Of a DNA stretch of 64,000 bases, positions 28,857 to 37,441 are shown one piece after another. Origin of the DNA: Rickettsia typhi. GTDB taxonomy: Bacteria; Pseudomonadota; Alphaproteobacteria; Rickettsiales; Rickettsiaceae. The translations under genes and the position numbers were made by a program. Where the stretch lies: assembly GCA_945875975.1 (NCBI GenBank), contig CAMCMD010000005.1, positions 1 to 64,000 on the forward strand. Reading direction: 5' to 3'. The notes beneath the pieces were generated by a model, which was not told where the DNA came from, searched no databases, and saw only the letters and a list, made by a program, of their open reading frames with translations. How positions within the stretch are numbered: position 1 is the first letter of the stretch; each line of letters opens with the position of its first letter.

Positions 28857-30170
28857 TCAGGTGATGTTGTGACCTACTGCTCTATGTGTTCCCATTAAAG
28901 CCTGTTTAGCACTGGGCAGTTTAAGATTTGGTGATAAGCTTTCTGTCCTAGAACTAATTATTTGCTTAGCTATATTTTGTTGTGGTTTAAGAGAAAATCT
29001 AGAAGTAAATTTTGTTTTTTCATTTGAGGACAGGTCTTTTACCTGATCTACCTTAGTTGCTTTTTCTAATTCTGCACGGCTAAATGTTATTCTGTCAAGC
29101 TTCCCTGTGGCCTCATCAAATTTATCCATGGAAAATTCGACTTTACCAGTAGTTTTTTCAGTCTGTTGAAGATTTTTAATTTTACTAGCCAAGTTTTCCT
29201 CGTATTCAATTGGCTTAATTTGAGTATAAGCCTCCTGCATTGAAATTATATTACCCTCTTTGTCTTTAACTTTTCCTGCCTTCTGAACAAAAACTTTATT
29301 GAAGTTTGATAAAGAATGGTCTGATGGAAGCTCCATCCCTATACCACCAGGTGCTAGTAAGCTAAAAACTTTTCCCAAAAGCGGAGTGATTTCAGAAGCG
29401 TATTTAGCTACTACTTCAAACACCATCTGAACTAAAGTGGGATTTCTTTCTTTTTGTGAATGGGGAATGATAGTATATACAGTGCCAGATTGTTCGTTTA
29501 AACTATTGATAATATTCTTTCTATTGTTAAATACACAAAAATTCAGCTTTTTTGCGCTATTTTCTGGCAATCCAGCTTCTTTATACATTTTTTCTACAAT
29601 AGGCTTGGTTCCAGGATTTTCAAAAGTAACAGCTGTTATTTGATCTTTTTCACCTGGATTTTTCAATCCCCTTTTTTGCAACTTAATATCCATGTCTATC
29701 GCTTGCATTTCAGCCATTGCGGCTCCAAGCGAGTGACCGGTGTAATGAAATTTATAATCTTTTGCTTGCTCGCCTAGGCTATCTAAAATCATATCGTTTA
29801 AAATCTGAGCTGGATTCATCTTTGCAGGCTTACTTTGAGCGACTAGTAAGGCGTCATCATATAAATCATCCCGACCTTTTTTATTAAAGTGAGGCCTTGT
29901 TCCAGCCGTTGCAAATACTATCTCTTTCGTTTCTTTGTTTAGGAATGCCACGCATCTAAAAGATGCTTCGTTGCTATCTGTAACATGATCACTCATCAGA
30001 AACATTTCGTAACCAGGCGGTATCTGTTTTGCCGCTTCTTGCATCTTTTCATCTGTGCCCTTATAAGCGAAATTAGTAAACAGCACTCCATTATGGGCTT
30101 GATTGCTAAAGGCCCTCCAGTCTTGGTGATCTTCTGAAATAACTTTATGCGCCTTATCTATGTTTTTCAT
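28857..30170 (-). CDS. Lipase class 3-like protein, candidate effector
   Basis: 437 residues, no signal peptide. The N-terminal 310 residues look like an alpha/beta-hydrolase of lipase class 3 type: IVFATAGTRPHFNKKGRDDLYDDALLV (the oxyanion and Asp-rich segment), nucleophile elbow YTGHSLGAAMAEMQA with Ser147, a strand ITAVTFENPGTKP and a possible catalytic His in LPSDHSLSNFN (about 305). The C-terminal 120 residues are charged, Lys/Ser/Thr-rich and probably flexible. Lipases of this kind in intracellular bacteria are often secreted into host cells, but secretion is inference. It is the first gene of the accessory block after clpB, and an insertion-element end-like sequence lies 63 bases beyond its stop. 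Confidence 0.65.
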   Translation of the reverse strand: MKNIDKAHKVISEDHQDWRAFSNQAHNGVLFTNFAYKGTDEKMQEAAKQIPPGYEMFLMSDHVTDSNEASFRCVAFLNKETKEIVFATAGTRPHFNKKGRDDLYDDALLVAQSKPAKMNPAQILNDMILDSLGEQAKDYKFHYTGHSLGAAMAEMQAIDMDIKLQKRGLKNPGEKDQITAVTFENPGTKPIVEKMYKEAGLPENSAKKLNFCVFNNRKNIINSLNEQSGTVYTIIPHSQKERNPTLVQMVFEVVAKYASEITPLLGKVFSLLAPGGIGMELPSDHSLSNFNKVFVQKAGKVKDKEGNIISMQEAYTQIKPIEYEENLASKIKNLQQTEKTTGKVEFSMDKFDEATGKLDRITFSRAELEKATKVDQVKDLSSNEKTKFTSRFSLKPQQNIAKQIISSRTESLSPNLKLPSAKQALMGTHRAVGHNIT

Positions 30171-30539
30171 ATAAATCTAAATTTATGCTTATTAAGGGAT
30201 GTATTTCCATACGGTTACTAGCTGCTTGCTTTAAGGAATACGTAAGTTTTTTTTATTTTGCATTGCCATTCATTTTATCCGTTTGTATATATTTATTACA
30301 AAGAAAATTAAATATTAATACCTTTTGCAAAACAGGATAAAAGTTTTTTGTTGTAATCAAGCCATTTATTGCTGATACAGGATAAGGCTCTCTCACTAGC
30401 CTCCCCGTAGTAGACGGTGGATATACGAAAGGGTATCTGAACATTTTTTAGCCTATAGACTATATCATCTCCTCTAGGTAAGTTATTACTTGACAGTTAA
30501 GACAGTATTAATGCCCTATATGACGGTCCCTATCAGCAA
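30171..30539. other. 369-base gap with an unexplained open segment
   Basis: On the minus strand an open frame of 63 codons (30253-30444) contains YPPSTTGRLVREPYPVSA, GC-richer than its surroundings, with CTACGGGGAGGCTAGTGAGAG as DNA. It looks like a piece of a repeated or mobile sequence, not a normal protein, but I cannot name it. The rest is AT-rich and featureless. Confidence 0.3.
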
Positions 30540-31364
30540 TCAAAAAAAATTATGATATAACGTAACTAGCTGACTTTTTGTGGCATATGATGTTTTGTTC
30601 TTAATTCTATTTATATATGTCTCAACACTTCGGCTTGAAATATCGCAAGTGCGAGCAATTTCTTTTATGGATCTACCTTGAGATAAAGACATTAAGCACG
30701 CCATTTCCCGTTGTGATAAGCTAATATTTTGTCCTAAATAATAGTTCTTGAGAGGTATTGCAGCTAAATAATTATGAAAATTATTATCACACTCTAGTTT
30801 TGCAATAAAAGGATTAATAGGAGAAGGTAAAAGACCACAATTAGGCTGATGGATTTGAAGCTTATTAATTATCTTATCTCTAAAATACCAGATAAACCGT
30901 TCAAAAACCTGCTTATTATTAAGATATAAGTCCATTATTTTATCAGTCATTGTAGGACTTATAAATACAAATGCCTCAAGACAATCACCATGTTTTTTTA
31001 TGATGGTTAATCCATTCCATATACCATGTTCCCGAAAAGCAAAATATAGCTGCTCCTTATTATCAGGTTTTAGCGGCCAAATAAAATAATATTGCCCTTC
31101 TATATATGCTTTTTGAAGAAGATATATAGCATCCTGTTGAAGCCAATCCTCATATAAAAGCCAATTTTGAGGCTGAAACGTATAATTACACCATAGGTCA
31201 TTAGTAGTTAAAAAAGTCATACTGTTATTTTGGTAAAACTTAAAATATCCTACAAGGTCACAACTATAGTAGGTACGAAGTGGCTGAGCCAACGTATTAA
31301 GAAAAGTTAAATAAATTTTATTGTACTCAAAAGCTGTTTTTAGCTGTTTATCTGTTACTCTCAT
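30540..31364 (-). CDS. LuxR-family transcriptional regulator
   Basis: 274 residues. The C terminus is a LuxR/GerE helix-turn-helix (about 215-273): LSQREMACLMSLSQGRSIKEIARTCDISSRSVETYINRIK, with the expected Glu, the recognition helix and Tyr. The N-terminal 190 residues are aromatic-rich (YFKFYQNNS, NDLWCNYTF, YYFIWPL) and occupy the place of an autoinducer-binding or other sensor domain, but I cannot match the ligand residues. No LuxI-type synthase or sensor kinase is in the window, so it would be an orphan regulator. Followed upstream on the same strand by a winged-helix protein, with a 129-base gap. Confidence 0.8.
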   Translation of the reverse strand: MRVTDKQLKTAFEYNKIYLTFLNTLAQPLRTYYSCDLVGYFKFYQNNSMTFLTTNDLWCNYTFQPQNWLLYEDWLQQDAIYLLQKAYIEGQYYFIWPLKPDNKEQLYFAFREHGIWNGLTIIKKHGDCLEAFVFISPTMTDKIMDLYLNNKQVFERFIWYFRDKIINKLQIHQPNCGLLPSPINPFIAKLECDNNFHNYLAAIPLKNYYLGQNISLSQREMACLMSLSQGRSIKEIARTCDISSRSVETYINRIKNKTSYATKSQLVTLYHNFF

Positions 31365-31493
31365 AAGTGATTTATATAATTATATTTAAAAAAGAACTAA
31401 TGCTCTTCGTTCCTTTAATTCTTTCAACAATGGATAAAACTTGTTAAGAAATATTTAAATTTTTCTTGTATACATTAGTTGATATAGAACGAT

Positions 31494-32009
31494 TTAACTT
31501 TTTATAATTAATTTATGGAGGCTGTTAATATATACCTTTATTAAGCTCTTTAATTGGTTAGTAATTCCTTTTATATCGAGTTCTTCTTCCTGAAACGACG
31601 CAAAGAGGGTTTGTTTTCTTAAATTAACATAGGCATCTGTATGCTGAACTCCAAGCTCAGTTATTTGATAATTTGCTCCAGTAGTCTTGGCTTCTTTAGA
31701 ACGCACTTTTTGTATCAATTTTAACTTAACGAGTTTTTTTATAGTATAAGCTATAAGGTAATCATCATAAAAATCTGCAAGTAAATGAATTACACTAACT
31801 GATTTTGGTTTGTTATGAATTCTAATTATATGCAATACAACTATCTCATTTATATGCAACTTTGTTCCGTTAAGCATTTTTTCTGCTTCTTCCAAAAAAG
31901 ATTTCAACCTCTGATAAGCCTGGATTAAGAAAAATCCCAACTCTAAAATAGCTTTTGCTTCTTCATCCTGTGCTAAATGCATCTCTAAATATTTCGTCTC
32001 CTTTTTCAT
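31494..32009 (-). CDS. Winged-helix (MarR-like) DNA-binding protein
   Basis: 171 residues. Predicted topology is a helix pair (22-48), then a winged helix at about 50-130: LHINEIVVLHIIRIHNKPKSVSVIHLLADFYDDYLIAYTIKKLVKLKLIQKVRSKEAKTTGANYQITELG is read as helix, turn, recognition helix and wing, ending with MarR-type TELG. The nearest known group is the predicted MarR-family regulators of COG5631. It is transcribed away from the 323-residue membrane protein gene, and two strong dyads lie in the 269 bases between them, which suggests that it controls itself and that neighbour. The signal it answers is unknown. Confidence 0.65.
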   Translation of the reverse strand: MKKETKYLEMHLAQDEEAKAILELGFFLIQAYQRLKSFLEEAEKMLNGTKLHINEIVVLHIIRIHNKPKSVSVIHLLADFYDDYLIAYTIKKLVKLKLIQKVRSKEAKTTGANYQITELGVQHTDAYVNLRKQTLFASFQEEELDIKGITNQLKSLIKVYINSLHKLIIKS

Positions 32010-32047
32010 TTGCTTAGTACTCGTTAATTTTATGTAATATATTATGG

Positions 32048-32076
32048 TAGATTGCTAACAGCTTATTAGCAATCTA
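32048..32076. promoter_or_regulatory. Perfect dyad, possible operator
   Basis: TAGATTGCTAA (32048-32058) and its exact complement TTAGCAATCTA (32066-32076) with a 7-base spacer, 39 bases upstream of the winged-helix gene. There is no T-run, so it fits an operator better than a terminator. Confidence 0.5.
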
Positions 32077-32126
32077 ATTAATCATAAATAACTTATATTG
32101 CATGTTATGTATTGTAATATTGCAAG

Positions 32127-32144
32127 TAATTTACTAGTAAATTA
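32127..32144. promoter_or_regulatory. 18-bp perfect palindrome, possible operator
   Basis: TAATTTACTAGTAAATTA has exact twofold symmetry and the size expected for a MarR-type dimer site. It lies between the winged-helix gene and the divergent 323-residue gene. Confidence 0.5.
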
Positions 32145-32278
32145 TTATAATTTTGATTTTAAATTCTTAGTATGTCAGTGATTTTTATGGACATACTTAT
32201 CTTATATATTAATCCATATTAACGAAAACCAGAGAATGGTTATTAAAATTAAATCATTAAAATTAAGGAGTATATTTA

Positions 32279-33250
32279 ATGGCAGATACAACATTTCAAA
32301 GACTAATAGATAGTCAAAAATTTTGGCAAAAGGTACAAACTGGTGCTACAGTTGCTACTAGCACGATTTTAGGCGCTTTAATTGCTTCTCAAGCATCTCA
32401 TACAGCGCTTGTTCCTAATACTATTGCTAAGGTAATAGGTGGGGTTGCTACGCTTAGTGGATATTGGCATGGTTACTGGAGTAATAGAGAATATGACAAA
32501 GGAATTTCTACACTTGAAGAGTTGAGAAATTTAACTAGTAAAGAAGGATTATTTTTAGCAACAGCTGATATTGAAGATATTACAGATGTATCAACTTGGA
32601 CTAATATAGCAATAATAGATGAAAATAACATTGATAGTAGTACAGGTCATACTATAGAGGGGGCTAATGCTAAAAAAATATCAAACCCATTTACTTTGCA
32701 AGCTATTGTAAAACTAGATTATGACCACAATAATAATATGTCATACGTAATAGTAGGTAAAGAAATCCAAGAAAGTGATTCACAATTAATGTCACGATTT
32801 ATTGAAAGTGAAAATGGGGTAAAAGTTTATAGCACTGAAATTATTGAAGATGTTCCTATTATACATCTTACCGCAGGAAATATTTATACTCGAATATCTG
32901 AGAAGTATGGATATCATGCAGACGGTCAAGCTTTTCTAGTAAAGGCTCTTGCTCTTAAACTTTCAGACGAAACAATGGAGGCTTACGTAGAAGAAAAGTT
33001 AAAAACATTTAACACATCATTTATGAGTTTTTATTCTTATGCTACCCAACAGAGTAATGAGAAAGCAAGACTTGAGACAGAGTATAAACATTTACAATCT
33101 ATATCAAAGGAGTATGCTGCTCGTCTTCAAGAGATTAAACCAATGGAAAGAGGTGGAGAAGAATATGATAATAATAGTTTTATTTTAGATAATGATAGCC
33201 ATGAGGAAATTGATCTTGCTGGTTCTCACTATGCTGAAGAAATTTGTTAA
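32279..33250 (+). CDS. Unknown protein with N-terminal hydrophobic helices and C-terminal coiled coil
   Basis: 323 residues, ATG preceded by AAGGAG. Not recognised. Two hydrophobic helices (about 20-38 and 45-64) form a hairpin-like N terminus; the middle (90-230) is a mixed alpha/beta domain; residues about 255-285 (KARLETEYKHLQSISKEYAARLQEI) are likely coiled coil; the tail is acidic. There is no cleavable signal peptide. It is divergent from the winged-helix gene and may be its target. A membrane-inserting secreted factor or an inner-membrane protein are both possible. Confidence 0.6.
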   Translation: MADTTFQRLIDSQKFWQKVQTGATVATSTILGALIASQASHTALVPNTIAKVIGGVATLSGYWHGYWSNREYDKGISTLEELRNLTSKEGLFLATADIEDITDVSTWTNIAIIDENNIDSSTGHTIEGANAKKISNPFTLQAIVKLDYDHNNNMSYVIVGKEIQESDSQLMSRFIESENGVKVYSTEIIEDVPIIHLTAGNIYTRISEKYGYHADGQAFLVKALALKLSDETMEAYVEEKLKTFNTSFMSFYSYATQQSNEKARLETEYKHLQSISKEYAARLQEIKPMERGGEEYDNNSFILDNDSHEEIDLAGSHYAEEIC

Positions 33251-33333
33251 TGTATAGCGCAAATTTTTGAACTAATAATTGCGACTGATTATTATGCTAT
33301 CAGTAGGTAATCTTTAATTGCCACGTAATTTTC

Positions 33334-33374
33334 GGTTCTGTCGCATCTCCTCCGGCAATAGATGCGACAGAACC
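33334..33374. repeat. Perfect 14-bp hairpin related to the GCTCTGTTGCA repeats
   Basis: GGTTCTGTCGCATC (33334-33347) and GATGCGACAGAACC (33361-33374) are exact complements with a 13-base loop. The arm differs by two bases from GGCTCTGTTGCATG at 40398. It sits between convergent genes and could end both transcripts, but lacks T-runs. Confidence 0.65.
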
Positions 33375-33381
33375 AGCATAT

Positions 33382-36105
33382 TTACTTCGAAAAAAGATCT
33401 CCTAACCCTTTTTTAAGAAGCTTATCAGTTGCTTTCTTTAATGGGTCCATAGTGTTACTTTCTTTTTCGCCCGTACTATTCTCATGTGCTGAGGATGGAG
33501 CTGGCTGTTGTCCGCCACCTATAATATTTTTTAAAATATCCCCCGCCCCCCCTTTACCACCTTGAATTTTATCTATAACTTTAGTCAAAACATTTTCTAC
33601 TAAATATTGTTTTAATGCCTTAGCATCTACTTTACGCTGGATATTATCTAATGAACCATACAAACGAACATTAAACGGAGACAATTTCTGTCTATCTATT
33701 TTTACAGTAGAATTAACATCAACAGAGTATTTTGGAAGATTAACATTTCCTTCTGCACGCACCTCTACCTCAGGAGCATCTAGTTTAAAATGAGTTATTG
33801 TACCGATTCCTTGCTTAATTATAACATTTGCTTCTAGTTTATTAAATGCCGTCTGCCCCCCAGCAAATGATGTATCCAATAAACTAACAATACTAGAAAG
33901 ATCATTTATATTATTTAAGCCATCCAGTATTTTTTGTAAGTTTACTCCATTTATTTTACCTTCTGTGCCTACCATATTAATGTTGCCTGAGAGGTTGTTT
34001 ACATACTGAAATTCACTTGTACCTAATGATTGTAACTTAGAGGATAAATTAAAATTTCCCTCGGCAATTTTAATTTCCTTATAGTCGGGAACCGCATCCT
34101 TAAGTCTTGCCTCCTTTAGCTCAGTACTCAAAAATACTTCACCTGTTTTAGAGACTACATGTCCAAATGCTACTATGGTACCTCCATAAATATGTGCTGA
34201 AAAAGTTTCAAGATTAAGTTTACCATTTGCGAGTTGAAGTTTAGATTTTATTGCATCTATATTTAATGGAGCTTTAATAAATCGTGGAATAGATATTGTA
34301 AAAATTCCATCAAATTCATTTAAAAAAGATAAATCAATTTTCTCTTGAGACCAAGGTAAGCTAGTTTTCTGGCTGCCACCTGCCTCCTTCCCTTTATTAC
34401 TTATATTTCCTTGGTTGCTTAATCCATTCAAATTAATTTCTGAAGTTACTAAATCTAAATTAACTTGGGGCTTACGACTCAAATCTATATTAGCTTTACC
34501 ATTTAAAGATATTTTTTTATTGTTAATAGTAAGATCATATTTATTTAACGCAATATCAAACACAGGAAGTTGACCAGAAATAGTGTGTGATAATGAGAAG
34601 GCTCCAAGAGTTGATGACGCGATTTTTTGGTTAAGAAGTTGTTTTAAGCTGTTACCAAGATTATGACCAGTGGCAACGAAAGTAAGAGATGTTTTATAAG
34701 AGTTTGCCGTCTCCACTTTACCAATAACATGGCTATCAATTCCAGCTAAAGTAATATGAGTATCTGTGTGCCAAATTTTAGCCTCTTCTTTACTTTCTCC
34801 TTTGATTTTGACTTCTGAAAGTACCACAGGAGATTTGATTCCTCCCAATTTCATTAAGGCAGATCCTTTATTTGTCTCAAGGTTATAGGTAAAATTTAAA
34901 TTTGGTTGCCAATTGACGCTAATACTACCTTTTAAATTAGCCTCACCCAGAAGCAAAGCAATGTTTTTTACATCAAGAGTATTTTTATTATAGGCAGCTG
35001 AAGCTTCAAGCGAGATATTATTACTTAAAAGCACAGGAAAGTCCAATGAGTTTATTTGTAAACTCTCTAATATAGGCTTTAAACTTTGTGCCTTTAAATT
35101 AATTTTATATCCATTTAACGCTTGATCATTACTAACTTGCATAACAATATTACCTGGCATTACATTTAGATTTAAAGTAGGTATGCCACCTTTAAAATTA
35201 TAACTTCCTTCGCCTTTCGCTAATATTTTATCTAAGGACAAATTTAAGTTACTCAGTAAGACATTTTCTTTATCTATAGTAATCCTAGTAGTAAAATTAA
35301 ATTTTGAGCTTAATCCTTGGGGCATAGAAGGGAAAAAATTACTTAAATGCTGAACATTACCTTCATATTTTATATTGCCTGCAAAGCTTAAATCGTCTAA
35401 GCGAAATTCTCCTTCGAGAGTAGCTTTTTCTTGTTTTATTTTACATTCGGCCATTATAGGCATTACCGATTGGTTAGCATCAATAGAACCATTAAGAGTA
35501 ACATTTTCATCAAAAATTTTACTCTTAATAAAAAATTCCATGGCGCCTTGCCCAAATAAGTTATTAATTACTAAATTTACATTTTCCAAAGCAATTTTTT
35601 CTTTGTCTTGAACATAAAGTACTTGTCCATTCTCAATTGCTAAACGCTTTATAGTAAAAGGTAATTTTGGGATCTGGATAGTTTGAGAGTTAGTACCAAC
35701 ATTTTTATGGTAATCATCTATTTTTAATGTTTGATGGTCTTTACCTTTCTTAAGTTTTTCAATATGAATTTCAGGATTTTCAAGCACTATGTCAGAAATT
35801 ACCAATTTACCAGTGAACAAGGAGAAAATAGCTAAAGTTGCTTTTGCTTTACCCACTTTAAGTATAGGAAATTTTTCCTCATCTGGAAGGCTGGAAAGCT
35901 CTACTTTAGACAACACTACCTTAGGCATAGGTAAGATAGAAAAGGATATTTTGTCTTTAATTAATAAATCTCTTCCTGTCTCTGCTTTTATTTTGGTTTT
36001 TATATCTTCTTGATAGTGATCTAATGAAATTAAGAAAGGTAAGGCTAATAATGCTAAAACCAGAATTAGAATTAGATATCCACTATATTTTAGAAATTTT
36101 ATCAT
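33382..36105 (-). CDS. asmA: AsmA-family envelope protein
   Basis: About 907 residues from the Met at 36105, which has GGAG upstream; a Met 18 codons earlier lacks one. It has a single N-terminal membrane anchor (YLILILVLALLALPFLISL), then DHYQEDIKTKIKAETGRDLLIKDKISFSILPMPKVVLSKVEL, the classic AsmA opening. The long body is beta-rich repeats, ending with the conserved C-terminal region FNKLEANVIIKQGIGTITHFKLDAPEVEVRAEGNVNL. A Gly/Lys-rich tail follows. AsmA-like proteins form lipid-carrying bridges between inner and outer membranes, so this may complement the Mla system. The rickettsial family is normally core, so it may have been caught between insertions. Confidence 0.85.
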   Translation of the reverse strand: MIKFLKYSGYLILILVLALLALPFLISLDHYQEDIKTKIKAETGRDLLIKDKISFSILPMPKVVLSKVELSSLPDEEKFPILKVGKAKATLAIFSLFTGKLVISDIVLENPEIHIEKLKKGKDHQTLKIDDYHKNVGTNSQTIQIPKLPFTIKRLAIENGQVLYVQDKEKIALENVNLVINNLFGQGAMEFFIKSKIFDENVTLNGSIDANQSVMPIMAECKIKQEKATLEGEFRLDDLSFAGNIKYEGNVQHLSNFFPSMPQGLSSKFNFTTRITIDKENVLLSNLNLSLDKILAKGEGSYNFKGGIPTLNLNVMPGNIVMQVSNDQALNGYKINLKAQSLKPILESLQINSLDFPVLLSNNISLEASAAYNKNTLDVKNIALLLGEANLKGSISVNWQPNLNFTYNLETNKGSALMKLGGIKSPVVLSEVKIKGESKEEAKIWHTDTHITLAGIDSHVIGKVETANSYKTSLTFVATGHNLGNSLKQLLNQKIASSTLGAFSLSHTISGQLPVFDIALNKYDLTINNKKISLNGKANIDLSRKPQVNLDLVTSEINLNGLSNQGNISNKGKEAGGSQKTSLPWSQEKIDLSFLNEFDGIFTISIPRFIKAPLNIDAIKSKLQLANGKLNLETFSAHIYGGTIVAFGHVVSKTGEVFLSTELKEARLKDAVPDYKEIKIAEGNFNLSSKLQSLGTSEFQYVNNLSGNINMVGTEGKINGVNLQKILDGLNNINDLSSIVSLLDTSFAGGQTAFNKLEANVIIKQGIGTITHFKLDAPEVEVRAEGNVNLPKYSVDVNSTVKIDRQKLSPFNVRLYGSLDNIQRKVDAKALKQYLVENVLTKVIDKIQGGKGGAGDILKNIIGGGQQPAPSSAHENSTGEKESNTMDPLKKATDKLLKKGLGDLFSK

Positions 36106-36272
36106 CAACTTTTTTCTCCAACTATTTACTATCTTTAATATTATATTACCAATCTTCATCTTTAGGCTATAAATAATTTTGAGTCGAGAGAGAAAAAATA
36201 CAAGAGCATCTCATAAGAACTAACGTTTAGTGTTGTAGATAAGGATTTAGTTAATTGTTTTGTAGATATAGT

Positions 36273-36288
36273 GGTTCTGTTGCAACAG
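36273..36288. repeat. Two insertion-element end sequences joined head to head
   Basis: GGTTCTGTTGCAACAG contains the 12-base palindrome CTGTTGCAACAG (36277-36288), as expected if the left end (GGYTCTGTTGCA) and right end (TGCAACAG) of an element were fused after deletion of its inside. The following GCGCCCTTG resembles GCGCTTG after the end at 40648. Confidence 0.45.
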
Positions 36289-36389
36289 CGCCCTTGTCTT
36301 TAGGCAATGACAAAATTTTAATAACAAATTAATTGCCGTTTGTTAAGAATAATGCTATATATTTAGTTACATTAATTATGAGGTAAACA

Positions 36390-37349
36390 ATGTCAAAGAC
36401 CAAATTAACGTTGTCTAATCTAACTGACTCTAGATTTGAAGGGTTAAGTTCGAATATAACGAATAGTATGCAATCATATTTGGAATTAGTGAATAATTGT
36501 CCTGAAATCGTGGTTGAACAACACCCTGAGGGCCGCGGTGGAACAATGACAGTTAATGAAATTGAGTTATGTAGCATTAATCCGTTGTGTAATATAGGAG
36601 AATATAGTTTCAGTTTTGGAACGCTTGTACACCATACACAGGAAATTCTTAAGCAGTTTTCTCCTGCAGGTTTTAACAAATTCCTTGAGTTATATAACAA
36701 GCCAGAGCAAGTTGATATGTCGCCTGATGAGGAAGCAGCAGCTAGGAGAGATATTAAGAAACAAGCTGAAGATTTTGAAGCTAGCCAGAGGAAAGCCGCT
36801 CTTGACGCTGCAAAAGTTGCAAAAGAAGCTGAAGAGGTTGAAAAAGCTATTGCTGCTGTTGCTGCTGCTGAAGTAGCTGAAGCTGCTGCTGTTAAGAATG
36901 TTTCTAGAGAAGGCAAATTTGCAGAGCTTAAATTGGGGCATCCAAAAAAACAGGTAGGTGCGCATAAAACCTTGAAGGATAAGGTTGTAGAGCCGGTGCT
37001 CAAAGCATACCAAGCTCTGTTGGACAAATGTGGATGGTTGCTTAAACTAACCTTTATAGAAGGTGCAGATGAAACTAAAATAGAGGTTAATGGACATAAT
37101 ATTACAGCTCCTAACCCCAAAAAAGATGTTTGGGGAGATTCTATAGATGCTTCATGGTGGGATATAGTGCGATTTACACTTCCTAGACTTGAAGGCAATG
37201 ATGAAAATGTAATAAAATTATGCGATAATAGTATATGTGCTAGGATGCGTAAAGTTATAGATCCTGCTTATAATAAAGTTTTGTTGCAGTTAGAAGCATC
37301 ATTAGCAGGCGAAGTAGATGCAGCGTCTGATGCTCATGCTTATCCATAA
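36390..37349 (+). CDS. Unknown protein with Ala/Glu-rich central helix
   Basis: 319 residues, ATG preceded by GAGG. Not recognised. An N-terminal globular part (1-110) with motifs SFSFGTLVHHTQEILKQF, a long charged and Ala-rich helix (about 110-170: EEAAARRDIKKQAEDF then repeated AEEVEKAIAAVAAAEVAEAA), and a C-terminal alpha/beta part (175-305) rich in Lys and Trp. No signal peptide or membrane helix. Coiled-coil proteins of this look are frequent among secreted factors of intracellular bacteria, but nothing here proves secretion. The start lies 100 bases after the head-to-head repeat ends. Confidence 0.6.
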   Translation: MSKTKLTLSNLTDSRFEGLSSNITNSMQSYLELVNNCPEIVVEQHPEGRGGTMTVNEIELCSINPLCNIGEYSFSFGTLVHHTQEILKQFSPAGFNKFLELYNKPEQVDMSPDEEAAARRDIKKQAEDFEASQRKAALDAAKVAKEAEEVEKAIAAVAAAEVAEAAAVKNVSREGKFAELKLGHPKKQVGAHKTLKDKVVEPVLKAYQALLDKCGWLLKLTFIEGADETKIEVNGHNITAPNPKKDVWGDSIDASWWDIVRFTLPRLEGNDENVIKLCDNSICARMRKVIDPAYNKVLLQLEASLAGEVDAASDAHAYP

Positions 37350-37441
37350 TCAGCAAATTAGGAAATCCTAGGTTGATAGGATTAGGATAAGAACCACAAG
37401 TACCGTCATCCCAGAAGCTAGTCGATCAGACGCTTTAGCGC

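Noticed and set aside
36616..37013. Further open frames inside the same Ala-rich gene
   Set aside because: Leu/Lys- or Phe/Ser-only low-complexity translations, shadows of the true frame.
36329..37198. 289-codon open frame opposite the Ala/Glu-rich protein gene
   Set aside because: It is produced by the GCT/GAA-rich repeats read backwards, has Ser/Ala low complexity and no ribosome-binding site; the plus-strand gene has a GAGG site and sensible composition.
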